Below, in pieces: positions 17,066 to 27,046 of a stretch of DNA of 64,000 nt. Source of the stretch: Thalassoglobus polymorphus (GTDB lineage: Bacteria > Planctomycetota > Planctomycetia > Planctomycetales > Planctomycetaceae); the NCBI RefSeq assembly GCF_007744255.1, contig NZ_CP036267.1, forward strand, positions 4,940,001-5,004,000, written 5' to 3'. How positions within the stretch are numbered: the stretch's first letter is position 1; each line of letters begins with the position of its first letter. The notes beneath the pieces were generated by a model. It was not told where the DNA came from and ran no database searches. It saw nothing but the letters and a program-made list of their open reading frames with translations. The position numbers and the translations under genes are program-made.

Positions 17066-18694
17066 ATGCCAAACGAACATGACGAACAAATTGCACTGAT
17101 CCTGGAAGAGCTCCTTGAGGAGGCTCGCGCTGGGAGAAAACTCCGTCTGGACGAAAAACTGAGAGGTCATTCGGAAATCGAAAACGAAGTCCGCCAGCTC
17201 TGGGCGACGATGGCACTTGTCGAAAACCTGAATCTCTCATCATTATCCGAAGAACCGGATTTCGCAGCTCATACGACTTCAACCGGCACGCCAACCATCC
17301 CCGGCTATGAAATCTTCGAAGAAGTCGGTCGTGGAGGAATGGGAGTCGTCTACCGCGCCCGGCAATTGTCACTGAACAGGATCGTTGCCATCAAGATGCT
17401 CTTAAGTGAAACCCACGCCACTCCCATCAACCAGATCCGATTTCAAAGCGAGGCGGAATCGGCTGGGGGAATGGATCACCCACACATTGTTTCAGTCTTC
17501 GAGATTGGTGACTCGACGCAGAGGCCGTTCTTCAGCATGCCCTACATCGAGGGGACAACACTCGCCAAGCGGATCTCTCAAAGCCCGCTCACAAACATCG
17601 AAGCCGCCAAACTGATGATTCCAGTCTGCCGGGCAGTGGCCTACGCACACCGAAAAGGTGTTCTACACCGAGACCTGAAGCCTTCGAATATTCTGATCGA
17701 TCGAACCCACCATCCATTTGTCTCTGATTTCGGACTCGCCAAACGTGTCACTTCAAACGGAAGCTCAGAGCCGTCATTGACTGAAAGTGGAGCGATTCTG
17801 GGAACCCCAGGATATATGGCTCCTGAGCAGGCGGCTGGCAAGCGGGGTGAGGTAACTCAAAGCACAGACGTCTACAGCCTGGGAGCAATCCTGTACGCCT
17901 CGATGACCGGGCGGCCTCCATTCCAGGCAGCCACTCCCGTCGACACTCTAATGATGATCCTCGAGCAGGAACCTCCGCCGCCCCGGTTGTTGAACCCGCA
18001 AATCGACTCGGATTTGGAGATGATCATCCTCAAGGCGATGCAGAAACCAGCAGATTTACGATACATCAGCGCCGACGCATTAGCTGACGATCTCGAAGCC
18101 TATTTAAATCATGAACCTGTCGCAGCCCGATCATCACAACTCACCCAAGTTCTGAGCCGCGTGTTTCGCCCCACGCATCACATCAATGTCCTCGAGAACT
18201 GGGGACTGCTCTGGATGTGGCACGCATTCGTACTCCTGATCCTGTGTATCACGACGGACACCCTCAAACACCAGGGTGTCACATCTCGCCTCCCTTTTGT
18301 GGGGCTGTGGACTGTCGGGCTTGGGACATGGGCATTCATTTTCTGGAACCTCCGCCGCCGATCAGGCCCGGTCACATTCGTAGAACGGCAAATCGCACAC
18401 GCCTGGGCTGCGAGCATGGCCTGTTCAACGGGATTATTTGCGGTCGAAGCATTATTAAACCTGCCAGTCCTGACTCTCTCGCCAGTCCTTGCACTCATTG
18501 CTGCTTCCGTCTTTGTGGCGAAAGCAGGAATCCTCTCAGGAGAATTTTATATCTACGCAATCGTCCTTTTCCTGACCGCGATCCCTATGTCACTCTTCCC
18601 TGAGTATTCACTGCGAATCTTTGGGTTCGTCTCGGCGGCCACCTTTTTCATCCCAGGCCTGAAATTTCACCTCATCAAAAAAGCGAACTCTTAG
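17066..18694 (+). CDS. Membrane-anchored Ser/Thr protein kinase (PknB-like)
   Basis: A 542-residue protein starting at the ATG at 17066. A short N-terminal region (1-78) resembles the helical regions that precede kinase domains in planctomycete proteins. The kinase domain runs from about 80 to 355: Gly-rich loop EVGRGGMGVVY, VAIKML with the ATP Lys, catalytic HRDLKPSNILID, metal-binding DFGLAK and GTPGYMAPEQA. All key residues of an active Hanks-type kinase are present. The C-terminal 180 residues contain about five or six hydrophobic segments (LLWMWHAFVLLILCI, LWTVGLGTWAFIFW, LALIAASVFVAKAGIL, YIYAIVLFLTAIPM) and no extracellular sensor domain. Substrates are unknown. The next gene on this strand starts 268 bases later. 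Confidence 0.92.
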   Translation: MPNEHDEQIALILEELLEEARAGRKLRLDEKLRGHSEIENEVRQLWATMALVENLNLSSLSEEPDFAAHTTSTGTPTIPGYEIFEEVGRGGMGVVYRARQLSLNRIVAIKMLLSETHATPINQIRFQSEAESAGGMDHPHIVSVFEIGDSTQRPFFSMPYIEGTTLAKRISQSPLTNIEAAKLMIPVCRAVAYAHRKGVLHRDLKPSNILIDRTHHPFVSDFGLAKRVTSNGSSEPSLTESGAILGTPGYMAPEQAAGKRGEVTQSTDVYSLGAILYASMTGRPPFQAATPVDTLMMILEQEPPPPRLLNPQIDSDLEMIILKAMQKPADLRYISADALADDLEAYLNHEPVAARSSQLTQVLSRVFRPTHHINVLENWGLLWMWHAFVLLILCITTDTLKHQGVTSRLPFVGLWTVGLGTWAFIFWNLRRRSGPVTFVERQIAHAWAASMACSTGLFAVEALLNLPVLTLSPVLALIAASVFVAKAGILSGEFYIYAIVLFLTAIPMSLFPEYSLRIFGFVSAATFFIPGLKFHLIKKANS

Positions 18695-18962
18695 CTCTGA
18701 GAAGCGACCTCAGCCCCCAACTGGCAGAGGAGAATCCACACCCCTGATCGCACAAAACTTGACCTCCACCAGACCTTGTCTTGAAGAGACTTTGCTGACT
18801 GCGACAAGTTTGTTCACAAAATTGATGACAACCCCAACTGTGGCAATCGACTGTCTCAGCCTGCATTATCGGCAATTTTGTACAAATCGTCTCATGCAGT
18901 CTCCTCCTCAATGTCGATAGAAGGAAAGCTTTCTTAGCACATCACAAACAAGGGGGAACGTG

Positions 18963-20783
18963 ATGCGCACTTATCAAACCCGCTGGCAGCGTAGCGCGAT
19001 GTGTATCGCCGTCGCTGCTGCTTGTGCGTCCAGCTTATCGACGACAATTGGTTGCGCTCGCGGCTCAGCTCGTGAGGTCAGTACAGACCTTTCCAAGCAA
19101 GCTTCCGAGTCTGCGATCCGCGCTGAGAGATCAATCGCAGCAAGGAATCAAACGCCAAAGGATGTTGACGAACGAGAACCTCAGGAACCTGCGGGGAAGG
19201 TCTTCCTCCCGGGAACCAGTCCGCTTGCGCGGCAGAATCCGCTTGCCAAACTCCTGAAGGAAAATGCAGGACAGTTTCCATCTGAAGATCCGTTCCTGCA
19301 ATTAAAAAATAATCAGGAAAACGAAGCTTCAGAGAAGAACCCGGATGAGAAAATTATGCTCACCCGACACTCAAACAACTCCGAGCCGCAATCTTCGCTC
19401 GAAAGAGAGGCTGCGCAAGACTCTTCTCCCGTTGCAAAACCATTCCCGTCGTATGTCGAAGTTGCACCGGAAGATCAGAACATCAAAAATCCGTTCGCAG
19501 CCACTGGACAAACTCCTGCCCCTACGACAAAAGCCAAACCAAGCCTGACAATACGTCAAACTGCAGAACGCCAAACGGCAGAAGGGAGAATTGCAAAGTC
19601 TCTTCCGAAGCTTGTTGCGTCTGGCCCATCTCACTCCTCAACTGCGCGAAGAGCTGAGTTTCCCGCACCTGAAACGACTGCCACCTTAGGGCAATGGAAA
19701 AGTTTGGACGAAAAGCAGACTCCAAACCGGGGCGAAAAAACCAGAATTGCTCAACCGACAAAGCAAGTACAAGCGATCGAACAACCACAGGAAGTCCCGC
19801 AAGATAAAAACGTGGAGCAGTTCAAGCGAATGAAGTCGCTAATTCTGCAAGCAAAGGATCAGCATGCTCGTGGTGAATTGCATGCTGCATACCGAAGCGC
19901 TCTGCTTGCCCAGAACATTGTGACCCAAAACGGATTAAAGCTTGGACCGAATGAGGCCAACCCCGATACAATTGCGCAAGAAATTGCCGCAATGATCTGG
20001 GGAGCGAACACGCAGAGCTCTCCAAACCAGAAGCCTCGCAAAGAAGCTGAGCTCCCAATCATTCAACCACGGCAGCAACGACAGCCGGTTCGTCATGACC
20101 AGGCTTTCACGACTTCGCCAGCCTATCTGAACTGGCAACCTTCCCCACAAATGGAAACCAAGAAAACAGCAGAGAGTTCACCTGCACCACCAACGCAAAT
20201 GGACTCTGCAGACAATAAAGTTGTCTCTGCTCATCACGACAACCAAAGCTCTTCCTCGCAACAACTTGTCCAACAGCTCGTTGGGACGAAGGTTCAGACT
20301 GACCAACAAGAGCTTAAGTCCTTGCCAGAGACAGAGCCGAACACAAGCGTCCCTGGCACTGGAACTTCCTCTGCCACAGCGACAGTGACCACAGCGACAG
20401 TGGCTTCACGACCGATGCCGCAGCAGGTTCAAAGCGTCGCAAGCGAGACTAAACACTTTGTCGAAACACAAAGCAGGCAGCGTGTCAGTCCGGAAAACAT
20501 CGCTGCTACATCGGCGGCAACGATTGATCTCGAAAACCCTTTCGACGTCGAGTTCAAAGCCCCTGCCTCAGTTTCTCCAATCAGTTCAACAAAGAAAGAG
20601 GTTGTCAGCTCACCAGTTAAGAACCTCAAATGGGGAGCGATCGCATTTATCCTCGCGACTCTCTCAACCTTGATTGGTTTGAAAATGAGTAAATCACCGA
20701 AGCAGGCAGCTTCAGAGGCGACAGAAGAAACCGACCAAGAGAATGAGGATCGACCTCAACTGAAAATCTCAAAGGCGGCCTGA
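18963..20783 (+). CDS. Large low-complexity lipoprotein-like protein with C-terminal TM segment
   Basis: A 606-residue protein starting at the ATG at 18963, with AGGGGG seven bases upstream; an adjacent GTG is too close to the SD. The N-terminus has a hydrophobic stretch (CIAVAAACASSLSTTIGC) ending in a possible lipobox at the Cys near residue 31. Most of the chain is rich in Gln, Pro, Ser, Thr and Glu and looks disordered. One helical patch near 280-345 (MKSLILQAKDQHARGELHAAYRSALLAQNIV) resembles a single TPR-like hairpin. Near residue 558 is a transmembrane segment (WGAIAFILATLSTLIGL), followed by an acidic tail. Having both a lipid anchor and a C-terminal membrane span would be unusual. 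Function unknown. Confidence 0.78.
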   Translation: MRTYQTRWQRSAMCIAVAAACASSLSTTIGCARGSAREVSTDLSKQASESAIRAERSIAARNQTPKDVDEREPQEPAGKVFLPGTSPLARQNPLAKLLKENAGQFPSEDPFLQLKNNQENEASEKNPDEKIMLTRHSNNSEPQSSLEREAAQDSSPVAKPFPSYVEVAPEDQNIKNPFAATGQTPAPTTKAKPSLTIRQTAERQTAEGRIAKSLPKLVASGPSHSSTARRAEFPAPETTATLGQWKSLDEKQTPNRGEKTRIAQPTKQVQAIEQPQEVPQDKNVEQFKRMKSLILQAKDQHARGELHAAYRSALLAQNIVTQNGLKLGPNEANPDTIAQEIAAMIWGANTQSSPNQKPRKEAELPIIQPRQQRQPVRHDQAFTTSPAYLNWQPSPQMETKKTAESSPAPPTQMDSADNKVVSAHHDNQSSSSQQLVQQLVGTKVQTDQQELKSLPETEPNTSVPGTGTSSATATVTTATVASRPMPQQVQSVASETKHFVETQSRQRVSPENIAATSAATIDLENPFDVEFKAPASVSPISSTKKEVVSSPVKNLKWGAIAFILATLSTLIGLKMSKSPKQAASEATEETDQENEDRPQLKISKAA

Positions 20784-20965
20784 CACGCAGTGGAGTAAAA
20801 AGCATCTCCAACGATGTTTAACGCAGCCATTTGATTTGTGCAACAGCGCACCTTCACTGGTGCGTAACGCACTCTCACTCTGACAGTCAGCCCCATAGCA
20901 AGACCTACTGTCACTGAAAACGAGAGAGCTCAAAGTGCGGAGATCACCGGTTCATGCGAACCAGA

Positions 20966-22345
20966 TCACTTTTCACTCTTGACGATTTCTCCGGGAAGTT
21001 CAGGACGGTGGCGCTGAATCTGAGCTTTGAAGTCTCCAAGACTTTGCCAGTAGAGCGGCTTGTTGAGATCAACTTCGGTGACAGCTACGGTCCCCCATTC
21101 TTTGGCTTGGGCAAGCGGTTTGCCGTCGTGCCCATAAACTGCTGAAATCATCCAGTCTGAAGAAGTGTCGGTGTAGGTGCTGCTGATCACATAAGTGTGA
21201 TTTTCACAGGCACGAGCACTGCCGAGCATGGGATTGCATCCCCACACAGGCCAGGCAATCACTTCAGCTCCACGATTGCTAAGTTCTCGAGCGACTTCCG
21301 GAAAGAAACCGTCGTAACAGATCATCATCCCAACCTTGCCAAATCGCGTATCGAAAACGGGGTACTCATTCCCCGGCATAATGCCACCTTCGATTTCTCC
21401 TCGTGGCAGAGTCACCTTGCGATACTTTCCGGCGATCTCTCCATCGGGACCGAGAAGGACAGCGACGTTGTACACCAAGTGTTCGTCTCGTTCGAGAAGT
21501 CCAGCGACAATGTACATATCGTGCTTTTTCGCCAGCTGCCCAAAGTATTCACTCGATGGCCCCGGAATTGTTTCCGCACACTCGGCGTACGTCTTTCCTG
21601 ATCCGTAAACTGTGAGTGTCTCTGGAAGGACAACCAGATCCGCCTTCTGTCTCGCAGCATCTTCAATCAAGGGAGCAAACTGCTCTCGCTTCTCTTTGGC
21701 AGTTGTCCCGGCACGAGGCCGGTAGTGGACCGTTGCCAATCGAACTTTACGTGGTGCGGGAGGCTCAGTCGGCGCAAGCTTTACGCTACTCCAGGTCACT
21801 TTCGAATTCGGTGTGCCCCAACGGTATTGAAGTTCCACAACAGCCTGAGTTGCTTCAGACGGGACACGATAAACAGCAGCGACTTCAGTCCAACCATCCT
21901 TGGTGATCCCATCCGCAGGGAACTCCGGCTCCGCGCGCGGTCTTTCACCAGGTCGATACGATGCAAAAGATGGATCGTCTCGAACCACTCGCTGACCGTT
22001 TTCTTTCAGCCAATTGATCCGCACAATTACAGCACGGCGTTCAAGATCAACACCGGTGGTCTTCTTCCAGACAGAAAAACGATAGTGCTTGCCACCTTCC
22101 ACTGGAAACGACTTCTCCCAATGCCCCATCAAGCCCTTGCGGTCATCTGCGGAAACCGACAGGCCAAACTCTCCATTCCGACCGGCTGCTTCCTCATAAG
22201 AAAATGCCGGACGAATTTCATCACGCGGTGAAACTGCTTTCCAGCCAGCGGTGTCAACCTCACCCACAGTCTCACCTGCATGGGTAAATGCCCCAGTGAG
22301 AACGATCAAGGCAAGAGAGAGATTCAACGTAAGTTGCAAACGCAT
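20966..22345 (-). CDS. Secreted carbon-nitrogen hydrolase (nitrilase superfamily) with N-terminal beta domain
   Basis: A 459-residue protein with a signal peptide (to about residue 24, AFTHAG-ET). Residues 30-180 form a carbohydrate-binding-module-like or jelly-roll region ([38 protein letters not shown]). Residues 190-440 are the nitrilase fold with the complete catalytic set: Glu in [12 protein letters not shown], Lys in [10 protein letters not shown] and Cys in [11 protein letters not shown]. The superfamily hydrolyses or condenses C-N bonds such as amides, nitriles and carbamoyl groups. The fusion and signal peptide suggest it acts outside the cytoplasm. The specific substrate is not evident. 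Confidence 0.87.
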   Translation of the reverse strand: MRLQLTLNLSLALIVLTGAFTHAGETVGEVDTAGWKAVSPRDEIRPAFSYEEAAGRNGEFGLSVSADDRKGLMGHWEKSFPVEGGKHYRFSVWKKTTGVDLERRAVIVRINWLKENGQRVVRDDPSFASYRPGERPRAEPEFPADGITKDGWTEVAAVYRVPSEATQAVVELQYRWGTPNSKVTWSSVKLAPTEPPAPRKVRLATVHYRPRAGTTAKEKREQFAPLIEDAARQKADLVVLPETLTVYGSGKTYAECAETIPGPSSEYFGQLAKKHDMYIVAGLLERDEHLVYNVAVLLGPDGEIAGKYRKVTLPRGEIEGGIMPGNEYPVFDTRFGKVGMMICYDGFFPEVARELSNRGAEVIAWPVWGCNPMLGSARACENHTYVISSTYTDTSSDWMISAVYGHDGKPLAQAKEWGTVAVTEVDLNKPLYWQSLGDFKAQIQRHRPELPGEIVKSEK

Positions 22346-22529
22346 GGCAGACCACCATTCAGATAAAGAAAATGTTTGTGATGTTTGACCATCCAGCTAC
22401 AAAACTATGACATTTCTACAGAGAAATGGAAACCGTAATCCCACGAAGGGTTCTTCATCGGAGCCTGAGAAGAACACAAAACTCATACTACATTGTGTCG
22501 TCGAGAGTGCAGTTGAGAACCTGGACAGT

Positions 22530-23153
22530 TCAACGCGTCGAAGCATCACGAGCGAAGATGGCAATCAGGAAGGCTGCAAGCAAACTTCCCACAAGATTCG
22601 AGACAAGATCCCAACCGGTGTTGATGTACCCGCCAACGTTTGTTTCTGGAACAGTCAGCGTAGCGACAAATTCAATCACCTCATTCAACGCACCGAACCC
22701 CATCCCCGCTGCGACACACAACGTCAACAAACCAAACGTCGGGCGAACGCTGGCCCCGTTGGCCTGAAAAGTCCAATGCAATGCCTGCCAGCAGATCCAG
22801 GTTGTCAAACCAAACCCGTATGCGTGGACAGCCTGATCAAACTTGAATCTCTCAGGAATGATCCACCAATTGTAAAGAACACGGGAATCACCAGCTGTCG
22901 ACCAGCTGGACGGGACTTCCACCAAGCCGCCGCACATGTGAGCCAGTCCCCATAGAGAAAGCCCCCACAACGCAGCTGGATGCAGCGAAACTCGACGATG
23001 CAAAATCAAAACGGGAACAAGGAGAATTCCCATCACCGCCACGTACATCACAAATTCCATCTTCCCGCCAGACAACGATGTCCAGAGAGCCGGCGCGATA
23101 TACAGAGCGGTAAAGCCGAGGACAGTCTTTTCGTTTTTCAGAAATTGCGACAT
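22530..23153 (-). CDS. Integral membrane protein, DUF2238 (YjdF)-like
   Basis: A 207-residue protein with about six hydrophobic segments. Conserved-looking polar residues fall in FDQAVHAYGFGL (Asp and His), GFGALNEVIEF (two Glu) and GGYINTGWDLVSNLVGS (Asp). This pattern resembles the DUF2238/YjdF membrane family, of unknown function. The gene ends 45 bases before the next minus-strand gene start region and may be expressed on its own. Confidence 0.6.
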   Translation of the reverse strand: MSQFLKNEKTVLGFTALYIAPALWTSLSGGKMEFVMYVAVMGILLVPVLILHRRVSLHPAALWGLSLWGLAHMCGGLVEVPSSWSTAGDSRVLYNWWIIPERFKFDQAVHAYGFGLTTWICWQALHWTFQANGASVRPTFGLLTLCVAAGMGFGALNEVIEFVATLTVPETNVGGYINTGWDLVSNLVGSLLAAFLIAIFARDASTR

Positions 23154-23197
23154 GGCATTTTAACCGCACACTTCAGGTGTCGGGCGGAGCGTCGTCA

Positions 23198-24631
23198 TTA
23201 CTCGAACCGGAATGAATACAAGTCACATTCTACGAGCTCAAACTTCAATCGAACAGGCTTGCCAGCCAGCTTTGAGAGATCGGCATCTTTTCGCCACTTC
23301 ACCTTGAGATCAATGGAATCCCCGAAAACCGGCTGGCAATCATCGAGGGTGAAACCCTCAAACGGTCTCCCATCGAGGTCTTGAATCTCGACGCGAACTC
23401 CTCCGACAGCACTTGTGCTCAGGTTCAAACCAAGCTCTTCACCTTGAAACTGAATCGGCTTGGTTAGAAGCAACCCTTTCTTCGACGTTGCATTCACCGA
23501 GACAAATCCATCGGTCCGCAATGTGTAGCGATCACCACTACGATGATAGATCGACATTTCAGTCGGGCTGGTGGGAACCACATTGAGTGCAACATAGTTT
23601 GACCGGTTCCGCCAACGAGCAGGGTCCAGCCCTGGTCGAATAAATGCGTGAGTAAACAGTCGATTGTATCTGTCCGTGCCTGCACGAGACGACATAAACA
23701 GAATGTCAGTCGCGTTGACATCTTTGGTATCGTACCCAGGCGCGTCTCCGCGCCCCGGAACAAATCGCGTTGGGAAAGCAACGTAGATGTGAGGGGCGCG
23801 AAAATACGCTTGCGTTCCGTTTGTATAGAGGTGTTCACCGGGAAGATTCGGAGCCATCTCGACCGGCTTGCTCCAGGTTTCAAAATCGGACGACACCGTT
23901 CTGCTAATGCTTCTGAGCCGCTCGGGATTGGTCCAGGTTCTGAAATAGCAGACGTACTTCTGTTCAGCTTCTGACCAGAAAGAGACGTTCGGAGAATCAA
24001 AGGCATGTCGCCATTCGGGTTGATAGGGAATCACTTCCGATTTCTTTGTCCAGTGAATCCCATCTGCAGAGACCCACGCAAACAGACCTCGCCCCGGTTT
24101 TGTCGTCCCTATTTTGTTTCCCGGTCCGGGATAGCCTGCCAGTGCCTTGAATCGTTCGTCCGGATCGACTCCCTTTCGAGAATCAAGGAAGGGCATAAAG
24201 TTCGTCAAGAAAGGTGGCTGTCGAACAAGTATCGCGTTGTTCTTTTTTGAACCGTCGAACTCGCAAAGCCCAAGATTCGGAAATGTCCATTCGTGACCGT
24301 CGCGACTTTCCGCATAGTGAACCGTTTCGCCCGGATGTCCGGTATGAAATTCACCTTTGTAGCTGGGATCGGAACTCCGATAGTATGCCCGCAACAGGTC
24401 TCCATCCTTGATGATGGTCACCATATGACGCTCCGGGAGTGGCGACTTGGGACGAGGAGTTTTGATGGGATGATGCAATTTGAGTTCGACGCCGTCCGTT
24501 TTTTCTATCAAGAATCGATCGACAAACAATTCGCGCCGCGAGCCAATTTCAATCGTCTCTTCAGCCTTGCAGAGCTCGACCGTTTGCAAATTCAGGACGA
24601 GTAAAATTCCGAGTAGAATGAATCGATTCAT
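23198..24631 (-). CDS. Secreted beta-propeller, glycoside-hydrolase-like protein
   Basis: A 477-residue protein with a signal peptide (MNRFILLGILLVLNLQTVELCKA). The mature start IEIGSRRELFVDRFLIEK is typical of a planctomycete family with the five-bladed propeller of GH32/43/62/68-like enzymes. Repeated blade-like motifs are VHYAESRDGHEWTFPNLGL, FAWVSADGIHWTKKSEVI and FYFRTWTNPERL. The C-terminal 110 residues form a separate beta domain (LNLSTSAVGGVRVEIQDLDG). A polysaccharide or glycan substrate is likely but unproven, and the catalytic acids cannot be assigned by eye. It shares the Y-A-E-S-x-D-G-x-x-W-T-x-P-N-L-G-L stretch with the protein at 27882-29549. Confidence 0.78.
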   Translation of the reverse strand: MNRFILLGILLVLNLQTVELCKAEETIEIGSRRELFVDRFLIEKTDGVELKLHHPIKTPRPKSPLPERHMVTIIKDGDLLRAYYRSSDPSYKGEFHTGHPGETVHYAESRDGHEWTFPNLGLCEFDGSKKNNAILVRQPPFLTNFMPFLDSRKGVDPDERFKALAGYPGPGNKIGTTKPGRGLFAWVSADGIHWTKKSEVIPYQPEWRHAFDSPNVSFWSEAEQKYVCYFRTWTNPERLRSISRTVSSDFETWSKPVEMAPNLPGEHLYTNGTQAYFRAPHIYVAFPTRFVPGRGDAPGYDTKDVNATDILFMSSRAGTDRYNRLFTHAFIRPGLDPARWRNRSNYVALNVVPTSPTEMSIYHRSGDRYTLRTDGFVSVNATSKKGLLLTKPIQFQGEELGLNLSTSAVGGVRVEIQDLDGRPFEGFTLDDCQPVFGDSIDLKVKWRKDADLSKLAGKPVRLKFELVECDLYSFRFE

Positions 24632-24694
24632 GCCGAGTCCGCCTCATTGAAGAAAGTAAGTTTTGCGATTCGCTACAAAGTCGTTCTCAACTTT

Positions 24695-25354
24695 TCACAG
24701 TTCCTCACCCCGCCATGTTTCGTCACTTTGGGCTCCCCACAAATCGGTCTGCGGAAGCAGAAGCTCCGGAAGATTCCCGTGAGAAATCTCTTCTGGAAGT
24801 GGATAGTGACGGGCTGGAACTCCGTAAGCGAGTCTGTCAGGAGGAACATCTTTATTGACCACTGAGCCTGCACCAATCACCGAGTTGCGGCCAATCGTGA
24901 CGCCGGGACAGACAGTCACTCCGCCACCGATGCTCACATGATCTTCGATCGTTGGCCCTTCCACTGGTGCGGCTCTTCGCATCGGATATTTATCGTTCAT
25001 GAATGACGTCCCCGGTCCGATGAACACCATATCCCCAATGGTCGTCGTGCTTGGCAAATAGACATGTGCCATAAGTTTGACACCATCTCCAATCCGCAAG
25101 CGACCTTCCAAAGTACACTTGTGATGGACAACACAACGATCACCGATCGTGACCTCAGCCCGGATCAATACTTGATGCCCACATTGAAAACGATTCCCGA
25201 TCACCGTGCTTGCATAGAGAATGCTTCCCGAGCGAATCACTGCATCGTCGCCGATCCTTAGCGGAGCGAAGTCTCCCGGATATCGATATCCCAATGTGAC
25301 ATCCGGGTCGACTTGAGCGTTGCTCCCGATCTCAAAGTAAGCCTCCTCGGACAT
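24695..25354 (-). CDS. Left-handed beta-helix (hexapeptide) acyltransferase
   Basis: A 219-residue protein built of hexapeptide repeats (I-G-x-x-x-x) from residue 7 to about 185, for example VDPDVTLGYRYPG, IGDDAVIRSGSILY, VIGNRFQCGHQVLI, VTIGDRCVVHHKCTLEGRL and VTIGRNSVIGAGSVV, ending NKDVPPDRLAYGVPAR, the usual closing motif of sugar O- or N-acyltransferases. His residues in VHHKC could serve catalysis. Its ATG overlaps the TAA stop of the upstream ceramidase-like gene by one base (TAATG), so translation is probably coupled and the two proteins likely act on the same compound. Possible role: acetylation of a sugar or amino-sugar. Confidence 0.85.
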   Translation of the reverse strand: MSEEAYFEIGSNAQVDPDVTLGYRYPGDFAPLRIGDDAVIRSGSILYASTVIGNRFQCGHQVLIRAEVTIGDRCVVHHKCTLEGRLRIGDGVKLMAHVYLPSTTTIGDMVFIGPGTSFMNDKYPMRRAAPVEGPTIEDHVSIGGGVTVCPGVTIGRNSVIGAGSVVNKDVPPDRLAYGVPARHYPLPEEISHGNLPELLLPQTDLWGAQSDETWRGEEL

Positions 25355-26856
25355 TATTTCTCCTCGACAAATTGATTCAGAATCCGAACAGCCTCCTGCG
25401 CCAGGACATCGCCAGCTGGCTTTTCAAGAGGAAGACGAAATCGTGTGTAGCGATGATGCGAACTCATATACTCCTGACCTCCAACGTTTTCTGAATCAGG
25501 AATGTACCCATGCGAAACGTTCATATAGCCGCACGGAATCGTCAGCGGTAACGGAGAGTTTTCGCGTATCTGAGTTCCAACTCCGTGAAACGGTTCGCAC
25601 GGCATCCCAACAATCCCGACATCACCAAGACGGAGCACAGCGATCTCCATCTCCAGGTGTTTCTGAACAGCCTCCGTTGAATCGGTCTCATGTAGAACGA
25701 TCCCCCAAACGTTCCACGGCCGCACCAGCTCTACCATCTTTGCCCGAAACGGTGGCGACAACGCTGTAGGAAAGTTTAGGCCCACACAATTCAGCATCTC
25801 TTCGTCTCCAGCTTTTGCTCGCGAGATAAAATCATCCATCTCTGCAAGCTCCGCTTCAAGCAGCTCTTTTGCCGGGATCGAAGCGAGTGGAATCTTCACA
25901 GTCTCCACCTGAAACGCAAGCTCAGAACTCTGCGAAGGACGCAGGCTTTTCATCGCAGCAAGGTAGCTCTCCGCCAGCATTTCACCAAATTCAGTCGACC
26001 GCTCCACACCGCCAAAAAACATTTCTTTCGAATTGATATCCCCGGCACAACCTTGCAAAAAACCAACCGGAACTGCTTGCCCCATCGAAGAATGATCGCT
26101 TCGCAATTTCTCCGCGAGAATATCACAAGCGACCTGTGGCCACTCACCGAAGATGATTGTCTTTTCAGGATTATAAGCCGTGACCGGATGACCGGTGAAC
26201 TGGGCAAACGCAGCGACCGGCTCATCCTGATGATTCTTCAAGACTATCAACGGGGCGCACGTTTCAATCTCTCCCGAAAAGTCATCCCCGAGAAGCTCTC
26301 TCTCTTTCTCGCGAATGAAGTATGAGGAGCCATCTTCACGAAGTCCTTTACGATTATATGTGATGCGGTCCTCGCGACCTTCCCCCCACCAGACACTCAC
26401 TTCTTCCAGCATCTCTGGTAGTCGCTGTGCATGTTCTCGCAGCGATTTGAGGAACTCTTTTCCGACAGGGAGTAACTCTGCAGGCGGAGGACTTTCGCTG
26501 TAAGCGTTGTACATCAACACGCCGTTCTCAGCGAAAGAAACGCTGCAATGATTGTGAGATGTCAACAAGAGTACATGCGAAACAGGAAGCCCCAAATCAC
26601 GAGCGATAGTTTCTCGGAAGAGATGACTCACATTGACCGGAGTACTCGGCCCAAAATGCGTGGTAATTAAACAGACCCTGATTGCATCAGATTCGAGCAG
26701 TAACAGAGTTGTCTTCAGCGGACCAACAACTTCAACGGCCTTCTCATGAGTGCGGTGATCGGTCATCGCTCCCAAATCAGGAGTGATCTCGAACTCGGAA
26801 GCGGCTGCCCGGAGCCCGGAGCTTTGCTCATGCTGATTGAATGCTTCACTTTGCAT
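25354..26856 (-). CDS. Neutral/alkaline ceramidase-like hydrolase
   Basis: About 500 residues from the ATG at 26856 (MQSEAFNQHEQS); an in-frame TTG at 26907 is an alternative and neither has a clear SD. The body begins GLRAAASEFEITPDLGAMTDHR and carries LLTSHNHCSVSF near residue 100, FTGHPVTAYNPEK near 220 and GFLQGCAGDINSK near 265. These fit the zinc-binding and nucleophile regions of the neutral ceramidase N-terminal domain family, widespread in planctomycetes, where substrates are mostly unknown. There is no signal peptide, so a cytoplasmic amide hydrolase is inferred. It is translationally coupled to the downstream acyltransferase and divergent from the IclR-type regulator. Confidence 0.75.
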   Translation of the reverse strand: MQSEAFNQHEQSSGLRAAASEFEITPDLGAMTDHRTHEKAVEVVGPLKTTLLLLESDAIRVCLITTHFGPSTPVNVSHLFRETIARDLGLPVSHVLLLTSHNHCSVSFAENGVLMYNAYSESPPPAELLPVGKEFLKSLREHAQRLPEMLEEVSVWWGEGREDRITYNRKGLREDGSSYFIREKERELLGDDFSGEIETCAPLIVLKNHQDEPVAAFAQFTGHPVTAYNPEKTIIFGEWPQVACDILAEKLRSDHSSMGQAVPVGFLQGCAGDINSKEMFFGGVERSTEFGEMLAESYLAAMKSLRPSQSSELAFQVETVKIPLASIPAKELLEAELAEMDDFISRAKAGDEEMLNCVGLNFPTALSPPFRAKMVELVRPWNVWGIVLHETDSTEAVQKHLEMEIAVLRLGDVGIVGMPCEPFHGVGTQIRENSPLPLTIPCGYMNVSHGYIPDSENVGGQEYMSSHHRYTRFRLPLEKPAGDVLAQEAVRILNQFVEEK

Positions 26857-27046
26857 ATGAGAATACTTGATTAGAGGGCTATCTCGTCCAAATCTTTGGG
26901 AATACAAACTGTCCCGTTACATCACCACTTACAAGAAGCTCCTCTCAAAGATTCCAGGAGTCGAACAGGCGTTCCATGAACTTGCCACTCTGTTGCATAG
27001 TTTGATACTGTTGTTGTGATATATTCATCTTAAAAGAGCGGAAACG

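Noticed and set aside
21672-21686. GAGCAAACTGCTCT, like the repeat's terminal palindrome
   Set aside because: It lies inside the nitrilase-fold coding sequence (EQFAP) with no repeat core around it, so it is most likely chance.
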